Source of the DNA: Cubamyces lactineus
Taxonomy: Eukaryota; Basidiomycota; Agaricomycetes; Polyporales; Polyporaceae
Assembly: GCA_022376465.1 (NCBI GenBank)
Contig: JACDTU010000009.1
Span: 310,001-374,000 of the forward strand
Direction: 5' to 3'
DNA length: 64,000 nucleotides
Numbering within the stretch: position 1 is the first letter of the stretch; every line of letters begins with the position of its first letter. Positions 11,120 to 23,262 of this stretch are shown piece after piece. Below the pieces are notes generated by a model. The model searched no databases. It saw only the letters and a program-made list of their open reading frames with translations, and was not told the DNA's origin. The translations under genes were made by a program, and so were the position numbers.

Positions 11120-11672
11120 TGCAAGGTGTGGGCGATGTTCTTGAGGGCTGTGGATAGGGAGCGCAAGGCGCGCTCTCGCGCGGGCGCCAGAGAGCGCGTC
11201 GCGCGCTTTTGCGCGTCACAGCGCGACATCAGGTTCCCCCAAGGTCAGGTCGTCTTGCAGGTTAGCAGGAAGACCCCTTCGTCTGACCAACGAGGTCGTA
11301 TCCAGTACGCGACCACGTCGCCCAAGAGAACCAATACTGACCCAAAACAACCCAATGAATGATACCGTTCCGTGTCCCACGTCGTCAAGCTTGAGCTCGC
11401 GTTTGCCTTTTCAAACATTGTAGTCAGCGTAATGTACTCGGTACTTCGTCCATGGACCCGTGTTCCCGAGTAGCCGATCCAGGCAGGTACCGGTGTCGTA
11501 CACTGCCACCCCCGCCATCAATTCGGTTGATCGATCAGCGTCGATTTCTCCACAGTACGCCTCTGCAAAGTGAGGATCAGCCACCATACAATGTGAAGAC
11601 GGTATATACATCCAGCATTCTATCAAAAAACGACCATGGAAACCTATAACGCGCGTGAGCACCCGCCTGATC
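11120..11672. other. Spacer between small gene copies A and B, with GC-rich palindromic block
   Basis: Just upstream of copy A (11158-11215) is a dense GCGCGC block (GCGCGCTCTCGCGCGGGC and repeats), with a similar block upstream of copy B (about 12229-12263). These can form strong hairpins and may be promoter-proximal. The rest is non-coding, and part is the repeated downstream segment of copy B. Confidence 0.4.
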
Positions 11673-12191
11673 CTAGTCCATCGTCGGAATGGCGAACCCA
11701 GCGTCCACCATGTCGACCCTATCCGCAATCTCAATGAAGTCAGACGGCTTCATGTTGTAGTTGTCGCACAGCATATTCGCAACCCTACAAACGAATCTCA
11801 GATGTCAGTAGCACACTCTCAATAGAAGTAACTTACGGGATATATTCGCAAGGCCACCAACCGTCCTTGCCTGTAGGCCAAGGCACGACCAAATCCAGGT
11901 CGGCCCCATCCAGCCCTAATGGCGGCTGCAATGTGATCCCAACGTTGGCTGCCCCGCCAACCGTCGTGAATCCAATCTCTAACAGAGCCTATAGCGTGTC
12001 AGAGAGCGGACAATACATAAATATTCCAGACCATACATCGATGAACCCGTCGAAGTGCGCGCTCGCCGTAGCCCGTCTATCGTCTCCCATGACGCTTTGG
12101 ATTGCCTGCAGTCGCGTCAGTATATATGTTTGTGTAGACATACCTTACTCACCACATAAAGAAGCGTTTTCAGGGCGTATTTGGGAGCCAT
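11673..12191 (-). CDS. Small unrecognised protein, copy B (tandem paralogue of A)
   Basis: Start ATG at 12191-12189 (MAPKYALKTLLYV), stop TAG at 11675-11673. It has the same four-exon layout as copy A at 10602-11119, with conserved residues around MGDDRRATASAHFDGFID, LLEIGFTTVGG, KDGWWPCEYIP and SDFIEI. Coding sequence and downstream non-coding sequence are both similar to copy A, so the pair arose by tandem duplication of a unit of roughly 1 kb. The function is unknown. It reads outward toward the left end of the KDZ-type element. Confidence 0.7.
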
Positions 12192-12697
12192 GCTCACGTC
12201 TGATCCAGTGTAGGCGATGGTTGTGGCCAGGGAGCGCGTCGCGCGCTCGCGCGCCTACCTACGTAACCCTGGCGCAACGCCAGGCTCGCGCATCCGTTCC
12301 TCCTTCGATTCTTCGTCCTCACCCCGCGCGTACTTGCGCCAGTATTTCGGCCGCCGCTCAGTCTTCGCCTGTTGAATCTTGAATAAATGTGCGCCATCAA
12401 CGCGGCGCTTACCCATCCTGTACACAAGAGCCATGTGCCCGAATATTCAACTCTGCGCGCGGTGAGCATGTATCCGTTGGGACGAACGCGCCTCAACTCA
12501 CAAAAATGTCAGAACACCTCACCATGTCCGAACACTCCCTACCACCCTGCACCACCAAGCACAACCCACACATCGCTCCTCCTGACCCCGCACGGACCTC
12601 ATACGTAGCTAACATCTACCGATTCATCCCGCACACTCTGGTCGCTATGTACCGTTCTAACCTGGTCAAATAGCCGCGAGATGATGTCTGAATCAAC
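12192..12697. other. Intergenic, no supported gene
   Basis: Begins with a GCGCGC-rich palindromic block (about 12229-12263) upstream of copy B. A 55-codon plus-strand frame starting at 12508 (MSEHLTMSEHSLPP) is too short and composition-biased to call. Confidence 0.35.
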
Positions 12698-13140
12698 TCA
12701 CAGCGCTTTGGCAACGTCGACAGCTAGGTCGCTCGCTTCGTCGAGGCCCTCGCGCGCGTCGTGGTTCAGACGCGATGGCGCGGCGTTTGAGGGTATGACG
12801 ATCTCGCGACCCCAGACAAATCAGGGCCGAATACTTGCCCACAGGTGATTAGACCTCATGAGCCCCGTGCTTCTCGATCCAACGCTCCTATCTGCTGCTG
12901 TCCGAGCATCGCGAACGCTCTATGAACCGGTCCCTGTCGCGCGCTAGAGTGAGGGAGCGTAGCGTCTACCGTGCCTTGGGCTACAATAGAGGTTGTTTGT
13001 GTGCCTTGGGCTCACCTTCGCCATATGTACCCACCGTTCCCGTCGCGTGCGAGGTCGGTCACGTAGACGGTGCAGTCTGCCAGTTTGACGGGACGTGCGA
13101 AGCCAAGTATGCATGGGTTGGCGGCGGTGGGTGGATACAT
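12698..13140 (-). pseudogene. Possible small gene or gene remnant
   Basis: Minus-strand coding-like segments: an exon from the ATG at 13140 (MYPPTAANPCILGFARPVKL, continuing to YIWRR, about 13013) followed by a GTGAGC donor, and a terminal segment at about 12815-12698 (IVIPSNAAPSRLNHDAREGL, ending in AKAL and TGA). The sequence between shows no clean frame joining them. I do not recognise a family. It lies between the small gene copies and the KDZ transposase inside the giant element. Confidence 0.3.
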
Positions 13141-13380
13141 GCACGCGCATGTCGTAGCTGAAGGTGATTGGCATCAGGTCACTGGGATCGATGTGGCCAG
13201 CGTTATTTGAAGCTGAGAGCAGTTTGCGCGCGGCCGTGCGAGCTCCTCCAGATAGTCCAATTCTCGACCAACATGGTTGATCCACGGCCCTTCCTACTGA
13301 ACTCCCACTGGGCAGTCGACGTTGCCCCAGTTCCCGATTTCTCGGTTCAGAGGCCGTGGCCCAGTGGTGAATTGTCCGCA

Positions 13381-13474
13381 CGGACTTGTTGATAAGCGCC
13401 CGGACTTGGAACCGCTCGTACGGACTTGGGACCGCTCGTACGGACTTGGGACCGCTCGTACGGACTTGGGACCA
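13381..13474 (+). repeat. 20-bp tandem repeat array
   Basis: Unit CGGACTTGGGACCGCTCGTA at 13401, 13421 and 13441 (the first with one substitution), a partial fourth at 13461, and a degenerate unit at 13381. It is non-coding and about 340 bp from the 3' end of the KDZ transposase gene. The core TTGGGACC/TTGGAACC resembles the subterminal GTTGGAACC repeats of the element ends. Confidence 0.8.
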
Positions 13475-13810
13475 TTCAGACTGCATCTCGCGCCAGGCTA
13501 TGCATTTGCTCAGTCAGCTGGGCCCTAGAAGCATGCTCTCATGCTCACAAAGAACAGTGCAATCACCCATATGCACATGCGTCGCGCCTCTATCGCAATC
13601 TGTGTGATCTACCGCATACCTTAGTATTGGCACAAACGCTCATTAGGCACCCAAGAGCGAGGGATGACACCGCGTACGGGTTGGAACGTCGCGGGTGGGC
13701 TTGAAGCCGCCTATCATCAGGCACGCCCTCCTCTACTTCATCTTTGTTGCTCTAGGAGCGCGGTGCCTGCTATGCGGCTATGCAATTGTCGTATGTTATG
13801 GCTGGTTGCC

Positions 13811-16800
13811 TTACTTAGCGAAGCCTATACCCTGTACTATGTTTGTCAATTCACCTTCACCGCCACATTGGCCCTTACGTACCATGCTGACATCCGAGGG
13901 GAAGGCGTGTCTGGCATCGGCCAGCAGTCGCGCATATCTGTGCGACTGTCTGGACAGTACGGGTCAGTGTCTGTTCAAGTCGTTTTTGCATCACTTACCG
14001 TCGAGCGTACACCATGGCTCCCTCCCTTCCATCCTCTGCAGCATCCATCCCGCGCGCAGACCAGCGATCGCGGTAGTACTCAAAGAACAGAGTAGTCCGG
14101 TACATCTCCTCTCGTTTGATGTACACCTCCTCTTGCCATCTTGCTCTCGCAGCTCGTTTCCTAAACCAGAACGGACGAATCTCTGTCGCTGGTCAGTTAT
14201 ATCGCGCTTCCTAAAGAGTGTCGAACTCACTGTGATACATGTACTCCTTCACCTCGTTGTCGCCCTGGTCATTCGCAAACGAGAAGTCCTCCCATAACCA
14301 GCTCCCCGTCCTCTTACTGTCGCCACGACGATGCTGGTGGCTGAAGACGATGAACGGTTTAGCATCCTCATCTGTGAGGATGCGAAAGGTCTTGTCGTCC
14401 TCCGGCATTCCCAGTTCCACTAGCACCTTTCGCACACGACGGTACTCGTCCCGCGCCTGGTGTCCGATCGCCACCTCCGTCGCTGCCAACGCCTTGACGC
14501 GCTGCCCGTGCGCTTGTCCGGTGCCTTGCCCGCGCAGATCTTCCAAGCTATACAATGCTGTCAGATGTGTACGCAGCTCGTCTAGTGCGTCCTTGGCTTG
14601 TCCTTCGCGTAGCTTCCGCTCAATTGACACAGCCTCCTCCATCTTTGGGTGTGTTCTGATCCCAGTTGCGTAGTACGATGGCAGTTCCACATGGATAGCA
14701 TGGAGCATTTCCAGGTATTCTGACAAGTACGCATCCTCGAGCAGCTCCGGGCCTGGATCATGAGGGAGCAGTGATGTCATAATATAACTGAATGTCGCGT
14801 ACCTGTGTCCGTCGCTGTGCCCGAGTCGTTGCTGGTCTCCCCTCCACGATCACATGAGAGAGGAAACGCGTCCACACTGGCGCCTTCCGTGCCACAACTT
14901 CTGCATGCCAGGCGAATGTCCTCCACCGCCGCGGTGACTCGCTCTCCAACAAACCGCTCGTACTGTCTTCGACACACCTCCGCCTGTCCCTGTAGCGCCA
15001 GGACTCTCCTTCCCAGTGCGTTCCTTTGCCTAGTCTTTAAGGGGTCGGCTTCTCGTACCTTTTTCGTCAGTCGCAGCCTAGTCAGTGGTCAGTGACGAGT
15101 CATCAAGGAGAAGGAGAAAGCAGGCTCACTTCTCGCGCTCGATTTCGATCATCTCCTGGATGGCGCTCACCATTCCGACCCCCTGGAGGCCAGACGTCTT
15201 TGATTTGTCTTCTTTCAACACCTTTAAGGCCCCGGCCTCAGATAGGGCTACACAGAAAGCATAAACAACGGCGCTGTCACCGAGTCACTCCAGCTACTGA
15301 CCAGCGTCGACATGCGGACTGTATGGATCCTCCATGTGCTCGTGATTACGGAAATCAACCACGTCCCGCAACCACTTCGCTTCGTCACGGCGCCACTCTG
15401 TCAGTTTGTCGTTTGATACGCTCTGTTCCAGTTTTTCCAGCGCCTCGGTGGTTTCCTGCAGGAACCGCTCGGCCTCGTTCAAGGAGGTCTCCAACATATG
15501 TGCTGAAACCAGTGGCATCAGTGGATCAATTCACGCGTCATAGAGTCATCATACCGATGTTGTGCACACGGCGCACATGCAGGTCCGAGTACACGTCGTT
15601 GAGGACATCGTGTCGGTGTCCCGATGTCATCTCCTTCGTGCGCGCGCTCACATCGTTGGTGATAGCCCATAGTCGCTCCATACCTTCGCCTTCGTACCTC
15701 CCCGACCCTGGCATGAACTCGGGCGACTTGAATATGCGGCAAAGGATCTGGTGCGCAAGAGAGTGCCAAAGACCGATGGCACCCTCAGTTCGAGGGAGGT
15801 TGAAGGTAGTGATGGATGCCAGAGGGAGACATAACTGCTTCCAGTGTTCAAGGCGCCGCCCGAAGTTAATGAGATACTGGCAGGCGATGTCGTACGTTTG
15901 TTTGACAAGCCGCAATCCCACGTATGGTTGCATTCCGGATACCACCGCGAAATCGACGTACAGATAGCTGTGTGGTGGCCAGTTAGTGCTAATGATCATA
16001 CACGACGTTGATGAAACACACGCACGCCTCGCGTTTGTTCAGATCCACAATGGACCCCGGCAACATAAACATATGGCGGCAGGCAAGGGCGATAATGCCC
16101 GAGACTTTGCCGTTATGACCGCCATATCCTGCGGCGCCGAATTTGTGGCAAGTCGTGAGCTACACACTGTCAGTCCCGCCAACGTAGATCGCATCACTCT
16201 GCTTACCTCTGGTTCAGGCTTCCCGATCTTTGATGCGTACTCTCGGAAGTCATCGACATCCGCAAAGTATCCCGCGCCACGCGACAACGCTACGTCGTTC
16301 TTGTCCATAGGTTTGTTACGCTGGCTCTGACGGAAGTTGCCGTCGATGGAGTAGAACAAGGCGTCTAAGTAGCTGCAGGCTTGTGAGTTCACGCCGCAAC
16401 GTCGCGCCAATGTAGCAATCGCACATACGAGTAATCAGCGCAACGATCCTTCCAGTTTACGCGCATGTTGATTCCTGGCTGAGGGCAGCAGGGGCACTTC
16501 ACCGTCAGGCTTCCCCTCGTCGTGGTCTTGCCGGGCATCTCACCCGCCCGTTTACACTGTCGGAGGTACGCAAACTCTCGCGCGCTATTGCTCAACTCGC
16601 GATATCGGTCCTAGGATAATGTTTAATACAATCAGCCGATGCAAATGAACCTGGACTTACCGGCACAGTCTTTGGCGCAACGTTGTCCGTCTTTCATCGA
16701 AGATATGTATAGAAGTCCTCTGCGCTGCAATGTGTTTGCAACGACAGCAGATGGTAAGATTCGAGGAGCGTGATCGTGTATGCCGTCCGCGGTTGCTTCC

Positions 16801-18027
16801 ACGAGGCCGGATACAGGCCCATCTCAACCAACTGCAGAGGTTCGGAGGTAACAAGCTGCTCGCCGCCGGCCATCTCCGCGCATTCGCAGAAACTACATGA
16901 CATGCTGGATACGCCGTGTTCGTGAACGAACACCATCATCCGCGGGTCTCGGGTGATGTTAGGACACGGCGCCCCGTTGTGACCTCCCCACAGCTTCATC
17001 CCAAGGGCTCCCGTCGTCGTCTTGTGCCAAAATCCATCCTCAGTGCTCCACTGCCAGATTCTGTGGAACGGTGTTCGTCTGTGCGTCCGCAGCAAACACG
17101 TTTCGCAATAGTGCGGCCTCCCTAGGCAGTCATAGCAGCGAAGACGGCACGGCGCACCCTCCGCGGGCATAGGGAGGTGCTGGTCGCAGGCCGCGCATGT
17201 ATCCTCCCGTTGAGGTCCTACTTCGTATTGAAGAATAGCTTCCAGGGCGTTCTTGGCATGGTCCTTGGTGAATTCCGCGAAGCGATCCGATGGTTTCTGC
17301 GTGGATGAGTATGTGCCGTGCGCTCTTGCAAGATATCACTCACAATGGTATTATTCACCCTTGCCTTCCCGCGTTTCCCATGATTCTTCTCCCCCTCCCT
17401 CGCTGGCTCGCTTGCCGCATCACCACCTGTTCTTGAGTGGTCGATCGGTAGATCCTCGAGTGGGTCGAACGCATCGGTCGGAAGCGCATAGATGTCCGCG
17501 TTGGTAGACAGCGTGACCTCTCTAGTCTCACGGGCCTCCGCGCTCGCCACAGAGGGCACGACGGCAGAAAGAGAGGGTAGTGGAGGCTGGGAAAGAGGGG
17601 GAGAGCGTAGCGAGGGCGCGCCTTGGGAGACATAGGTAGCAGGAAAAACGGGAGCGGGCAGTGGGGGCGTCGCAAGCCAGGTAAGAGTGGATGTCGATCC
17701 GCTCGGGCTAAAGAAGGTCGACGGCGTTGTAGAGGGAACCACGACAACTCTGTCTCGCTGGGATCCGGAGGCACGCAGGAGGGGGCGAAGACGTCGCGGG
17801 CTTAGAGGTAGCTGACTCTGGCCGTTGGTAGAGGTTATGTTAAAGGTCGCGTTGGAGCCCCCCCATTGCTGCATGCCTTCTGCCAATTTTCGTTTCTTCC
17901 TAGGGGTCTCTGGCATAGCGTACGTCCGAAGCTGGATGCGTGCGCGAAGAAAGTTTCTGCAAACTTTGCGCCCGGTATGCGGCGCCCGCCGGTTGTCCTC
18001 GTCCTCGTTCAGATCGCGATCGCCCAT
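13811..18027 (-). CDS. KDZ (Kyakuja-Dileera-Zisupton) transposase with CxC2 cysteine cluster
   Basis: Long multi-exon minus-strand gene. The N terminus is disordered and basic; possible starts are the ATG at 18027 (MGDRDLNEDEDN) or the in-frame ATG of MPETPRKKRKLAEGM. A CxC2 zinc cluster follows near 17200-17060 (CRLRCYDCLGRPHYCETCLL). A second Cys motif (VKCPCCPQPG) is near 16510. Catalytic-type residues are in order: Asp in SIDGNF (about 16344), Asp in YDIACQ (about 15891) and Glu in EGMERLWA (about 15678), the DDE-like triad of KDZ enzymes. Coiled-coil C-terminal exons (about 15520-14230) continue through RARWQEEVYIKREEMY (about 14150-14000) to a small last exon with TAA at 13813-13811. 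It presumably mobilises the 9688-40395 element. Exon joins near both ends are approximate. Confidence 0.85.
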
Positions 18028-19559
18028 GCGATTCCTAGCGATACATCAAGTATGCTTGGCAACTCTAACTAAAACACATGCACGATACACAGTCCATACA
18101 TTTATGAAACACTTTTCGAGTAGTCTCAAAGTCCTATGGTCGGTCATTCGTAGAGTATTAACAACGTGGATTCTCGCCGTACTCCGTACCGTTGTAAGCA
18201 AGGCGGCGGCACCCAGCGGCACCCTCAGGATTGGTGATGGTGATCGATATAAGGCAAAGCATTTTTCCAGAGGCGCACTTCTCGACCGGCGGTATGACCG
18301 AGGAGTCGATTTGCTCCCGATGGCAAACGGAAGCAAATTCATGGGTGTCAGGGGCAAGTTGATCGAGGGACGACCAATGTGGGGTAATACTGGCTTTCAG
18401 CGACGCCACAACAAGACTTCGTTAGCACTATGTACGGCGCTGTGCTACACAATACACTTACTGCGTGTTAAAGGAACCGTTAGAGTATGTGTTTGAATTC
18501 GGAGGTATCGCTAAACGCAGCGATAGCGTATGTGGCCCTGCACGCGTCCATCTGTCAGTTAGAATGCATGTGAGATCGCGAAGGTGCGACTCACGTCGGT
18601 CGGTCGATCGTTAGCCCATCCAGCATTCCATCCACGCCTCGAGACGGTACGCACGCCCCAAGGCTTGTGCGCGTAGGTTCCACCAGAAGGGATACAGCCT
18701 TCAAACATCAAGAGTGACGGAGAGTCGATGGGAGTTGAGCCTGGCTATGCCATTGCTCTGGTCGGGTCTGGGTAAACCAGCACACCGTGAACATCAGAGG
18801 AACGTGCAGTATGCAACGGTCATATGACCCGCAATACTGTCGTTGTCTCATCTGTTGGAGGGGAGGAAGTGGAGGGGAGTGAGAACCAGTCAGTGGGCAT
18901 GATCGAAGCGCAGTGGGGGGAGGAAGCAAAGGTCGATGTCCACTAATTGGCAACGGTGGACTTGAGTGAATTCGACTTGAGGGCATTCGAGCGGAGTTCA
19001 CAACAACATACTTACTTGTTACTTATCGTCTACTTGAAGCATTGACAGAGCGATAACGAGGGAGTTAAACGCGGAGAATCCGGAGTGTTGTACGTGAGAA
19101 TCGCCATGAAAGCCAGCAACACCTCGTGTTCGGACCGAATCTATCTCTTGCTTTCCTTCCACCATCACTCACACTCGCGCTGCCTCGCGATCCTTGCTCT
19201 CCCTCTGCTTGACACCAAACTCTTTCTGCAGTCGAGTCTCAGAGTCGTAGGCGGGTAACATTGCCCTTGCCACTTCTCTAGCTCAGCCTACCATCTGAGA
19301 CAGTTCGTGCGGCAACGCGTCGACGAACTGCTCTCCCCGGCACTCCTTCGAGCAAGACATCTTTGCGCAAGACACGCTGCCGTCATCTCGTCGCCTCAAA
19401 ACACTACGACGTCCTTGCGCTCACGCGTACCAAACGAAACTCTGCCCCTTGCCTTTCGTGACCCCTATCTGGTCATTGACACCTTTCGGCGATTGGAAAG
19501 GTGTGTGGAGGTTGGGATGACTTTCATGGCTGATTGTAGTCGCCCATACAGTACGTACG
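18028..19559. promoter_or_regulatory. Divergent intergenic region between KDZ transposase and cargo genes
   Basis: 1.5 kb without a supported gene, lying between the minus-strand transposase and the plus-strand cargo array. It presumably holds both promoters. Short open frames here have no recognisable domains. Confidence 0.4.
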
Positions 19560-22500
19560 ATGGCATCAACAAGTGCTCAGTTGCCAGCTGATGCAGGGTC
19601 GCCTCGTCCTTTGCACCCGCCGCCCAATCACACACTTCAAGATGATGAGAAGTTATCCGATGTGGTGCGTCCTCGCTCTCCTAATCGGAGCCCGAAGTCT
19701 GAGACCTCGTCGAACGAGGAGTTCTCCCGGTCATCGCGTGAGGATTTGCCCTTCGACATCTCCTCCATCCTGTCCCAGCCGGTGTCCTCACAGGGCACAC
19801 GCCTTTTTCGCTCTGGCGTGCTCACCATGTCCATGCGTCCACAAGTGGGACATCCACCAAGGGGCGAGAGCTCTGATGAGTCGGCTTCGGAATCGGCGGG
19901 AGCCCATGGGAGTCTCACAGCGCCGTTGAGCGGCATCCACGAGCGGAGAGAAGAGGTCAGCGTTAAATCTGAACGGTCATCGATTGGACTCTCACCTGGC
20001 CCCGCCGTCCCATCCCCTACGCAGCCCACGCCCCCAGCCGAAGTTCCAATGACCGTCGCCGCGCCGAGGAGCGGCATCCACGAGCGGAGAGAAGAGGTCA
20101 GCGTTAAATCTGAACGGTCATCGTTTGGACTCTCACCTGGCCCCGCCGTCCCATCCCCTACGCAGCCCACACCCCCAGCCGAAGTTCCAATGACCGTCGC
20201 CGCGCCGAGGAGCGGCATCCACGAGCAGAGAGAAGAGGTCAGCGTTAGATCTGATCGGTCATCTGTCCGTCACTCACCTGGAGCCGCTGCCCCCCCTACG
20301 CAGCCCGCTATCCTTCCCAATCCGCCAGCTACACTCCCCGCATCTACTCAGCACCGGTCTTGTAGCGGTGTACTCCACATTCCGTTTGCGACGACTAGTG
20401 GGGCATCAAGCTTGTCAACACTGTTGCGACCCGATGCCGTGCCAACCGCGGCGGCCAACATTCCTTTGACAGGACCATCGGCCGTTGTGTCAACAACAGC
20501 AGGCCCAGGCATGATGACTATGGAGCCACCGTCGGATACTCCTCGTACGGAAGAGGTCCGACAGTGGAGACACACCTCGTTCAAGGTGCATCCTCTCCGT
20601 ACTGAGCCAATAACCGAATTGCACCACGCACCCCACGTCGAAGTCCCGCTGGTCACACCGCAATCCTCGAGTGCCACTCGAGAGCCGATCATCCATGAGA
20701 AAGCACCTACGGAGCAGGCCGACATAAACACGACGGGGCCCGACCACCCAACAGCATTGCGTCCCTACGCCGGTGATGAGCCTGGTAAGTATCGCGTTGG
20801 ATATCGACTGGCTATTTGCTGACGTACATGTAGCGCCTGCGGTAACTCATCCGTTCGAGGGGCTGGTTGGGTCTCAAGACGGCTTTGTTGACATGTGCGT
20901 CACCTCCCCGAACGCGACATGGATACCTCAGTATCCGATCGAACGAGCCATCATCAAAACTTACTCTGACGGCCGATGGGGCGAGCGAGAATACTCTCGT
21001 TGGCCGCAGCTGCTGACTCCGGGAATGTGGCACAAGGCGTGCATCCCTCGTGTGGATACGGAGGAGGGAAGGAGGCTGGGCGCGGGAGTGTGGAGGACTT
21101 TACGGCCTGGAGACTGGGAGGTGGACCGCAGGGCTGCTATGCCGGGCTTGGGCAAGATTCGTGGGCAGCTCATGGACGCGTTGGAGGATGCCGCGCAGGC
21201 AGCTATCATGCGGCTGGACATGATCGCTGGCCAGCCTGCCCGTAGATTGGAGTATGGTCGACAGCTCGTGCTCATCCTCCGCCAGTGTGTCGATCGCATG
21301 AGGCTTTTACCAGCAACCGTGGACATTTCGATCGCAGTTGCGGCACACGTACAGCGGCTGTGCTTGGAGATGGCTGGCCTCGACGTGTACCTGCGTGTTG
21401 TCTTACCACGCCTCGAAAGCACGCTGGACTACAGTACGCACGTTCTCGACGTCCTGGGTGCATTTGTCAACGAAGGGACATCGGCCTCCTCCTTGGTACG
21501 GGTGGGCGTACCTGTCTTTCTCCTACAGCCACTTTCGAGGGACGTCAAGGTGTGGAAAGTAGTCCCCGTTAGACTTGTGGAGGAAGAGCTCTCCGCGACG
21601 CCCTCGGCTGTCCCCATCCACCATCTCCCGACCGAGCGAGTCGGCGCCATGAATCTGACATTCAATTGGGATGTTCAGATGGTCGTCGCCGTGAGCCGTG
21701 AACTTTGCGCACCTACAGTCGAAGGGCTTCGAACGATCACTGTTGATAAGCCTGAAGATGGACCGGAGTCAAAACGTGCGCGGGTCGATTCGCTGGTGGG
21801 CAGCAAGGATTTGTCGTTGCCAGTCCACGCGCGTCCACAGAGCAAGAAAGGGTCAAACACGCCAGGCAAAAAAGTCCACCGGGGAGGCCACAAACTGGTA
21901 GGTGCCCTCTGTTTTGTCGCTTACGTAACACTGATTCATAGTTGCCAGGTTCCGCGCGACGGCCAGTCAAGCGCCACGCCCTCTGGCGGGTCATCTTCAG
22001 GAGCTCAACATCCATCTCGAATGTATACGGCCTCACCATTCTACCATATACCGCACGCCTGGGCTACAGCCTTGCAAGACATTGGCTTGCTCAAGCAATC
22101 CCCGGCGGCCGTACAGTACTTCTATCCGCCGCCCTATCTCCTTGATACAATACCTTCATCCGCCCCTCTACCGAACAACGCTCCGAATCCAAACAGCGCG
22201 CGGCGAGACGACAAGGTATTCCGATATCTGCACAACCTCGTGCGCATCCGCGAGTTTTGCCGGGCGCGCCTCTTCGATCCTACGGTCGATGGCAAGGCGC
22301 TTACCATCGCGGAATGGAGGTCGGCGTTGTGGGGAGACTACACCCCAAAGGACGCCCCTGTTGCCAAGGGCAAGGCGTCAGAGGAGAAGAAGGCCAAACG
22401 ACGCTATGAGGACAGGAATGCCATTGCGCGGCTCTTCGGGAGCGTCGCGTGCCTTTCCTCCTACAACGAGGCCCAGGTGATCACCATGGACGATATCGAC

Positions 22501-22983
22501 GTGGACAAGAACCTAGCTGCGCAAAGTGTCATGCTGCGCATGCGTCTGATATGGGAAGCGCACGAAATTAACTTCCGATGCGATCTAGTTGCCCTCGATC
22601 GTGTCATGGTCCCTCGCGACCAGTGGCCAATCATGCATCGATGGCAGCGCGAGGCGGACATATCTGCCGTATGGGGGCAGCGGTCCGGTATCGTCACCGT
22701 GCTGCCGCACCCCAGAGAAGTGACGACCTTTCATTGGCGGCGAGGAAGTGACCCGCAGTGGCGGGAGTGCATACCGTCCTTGCGTGCGTTCATCACGCTG
22801 ATGACACGATGGGACCAAGTACCTGCGGACCTCTGTCGCGCTGTTCGACAAGAGCTTTGGGATGTTGGATTGTATACTCACGTACAGCAGCAGGCCATTC
22901 ATTTCTATGTTCAGAATTTTGTCGCGCATTTCCATAGGCTCCCGGTTGCGCCTATAATGTTCCCCACAGCGTATCTTGTGTAA
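19560..22983 (+). CDS. Cargo gene 1: large unrecognised protein (about 1,107 aa)
   Basis: Exons 19560-20784, 20834-21897 and 21949-22983 total 3,324 nt, an exact multiple of three, with stop TAA at 22981. The N-terminal third is disordered, Ser/Pro-rich, and holds three tandem copies of a 47-residue unit (SGIHERREEVSVKSERSS...). The second exon is folded-looking: VTHPFEGLVGSQDGFVDMC, WIPQYPIERAI, then a long helical region (about 21140-21430). A basic patch (SKRARVDS) may be a nuclear signal. The third exon has DDKVFRYLHNLVRIREFCRA and LWDVGLYTHVQQQAIHFYVQ. I do not recognise a family. It is the first of four co-oriented genes beside the KDZ transposase. The ATG at 19560 was chosen as the first in frame. 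Confidence 0.72.
19929..20310 (+). repeat. 141-bp coding tandem repeat in cargo gene 1
   Basis: Copies begin at 19929, 20070 and 20211. The first two differ by only a few bases (for example ATT/TTT giving Ile/Phe); the third is partial and more diverged. The period keeps frame (47 codons), so the protein gains or loses whole units. Confidence 0.88.
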
Positions 22984-23262
22984 TATTGGACTCGTAGGAA
23001 GCAGTAATAAGCCTGTCTTTGTGTAGTTATATCTCGTGTTATTGAACGTTCCGCTGACTGACCGGCCACATCACAGCCGAGTGGCCACAGCTACGATCGA
23101 CGTGAAGGTGTCTGCCCCAAACAGTGGGCCCGGTGGACGGGGGCCTCGTGATGAGTCTTCCTGTTCTTGGTGGCCGGCGACGCCTCGCCTGGCTTGCGCC
23201 TCCTCGCACTTCGAACCTGTCTCCCGACCGCTGCAATCCTCCCTTTGACCACGCTCTGAACC

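Noticed and set aside
17825..18496. 223-codon plus-strand frame opposite the KDZ 5' end
   Set aside because: It overlaps the first coding exon of the transposase on the other strand and has no recognisable content.
19637..20218. 193-codon minus-strand frame with internal repeats
   Set aside because: Antisense shadow of cargo gene 1; the repeats are the 141-bp coding repeats read backward.
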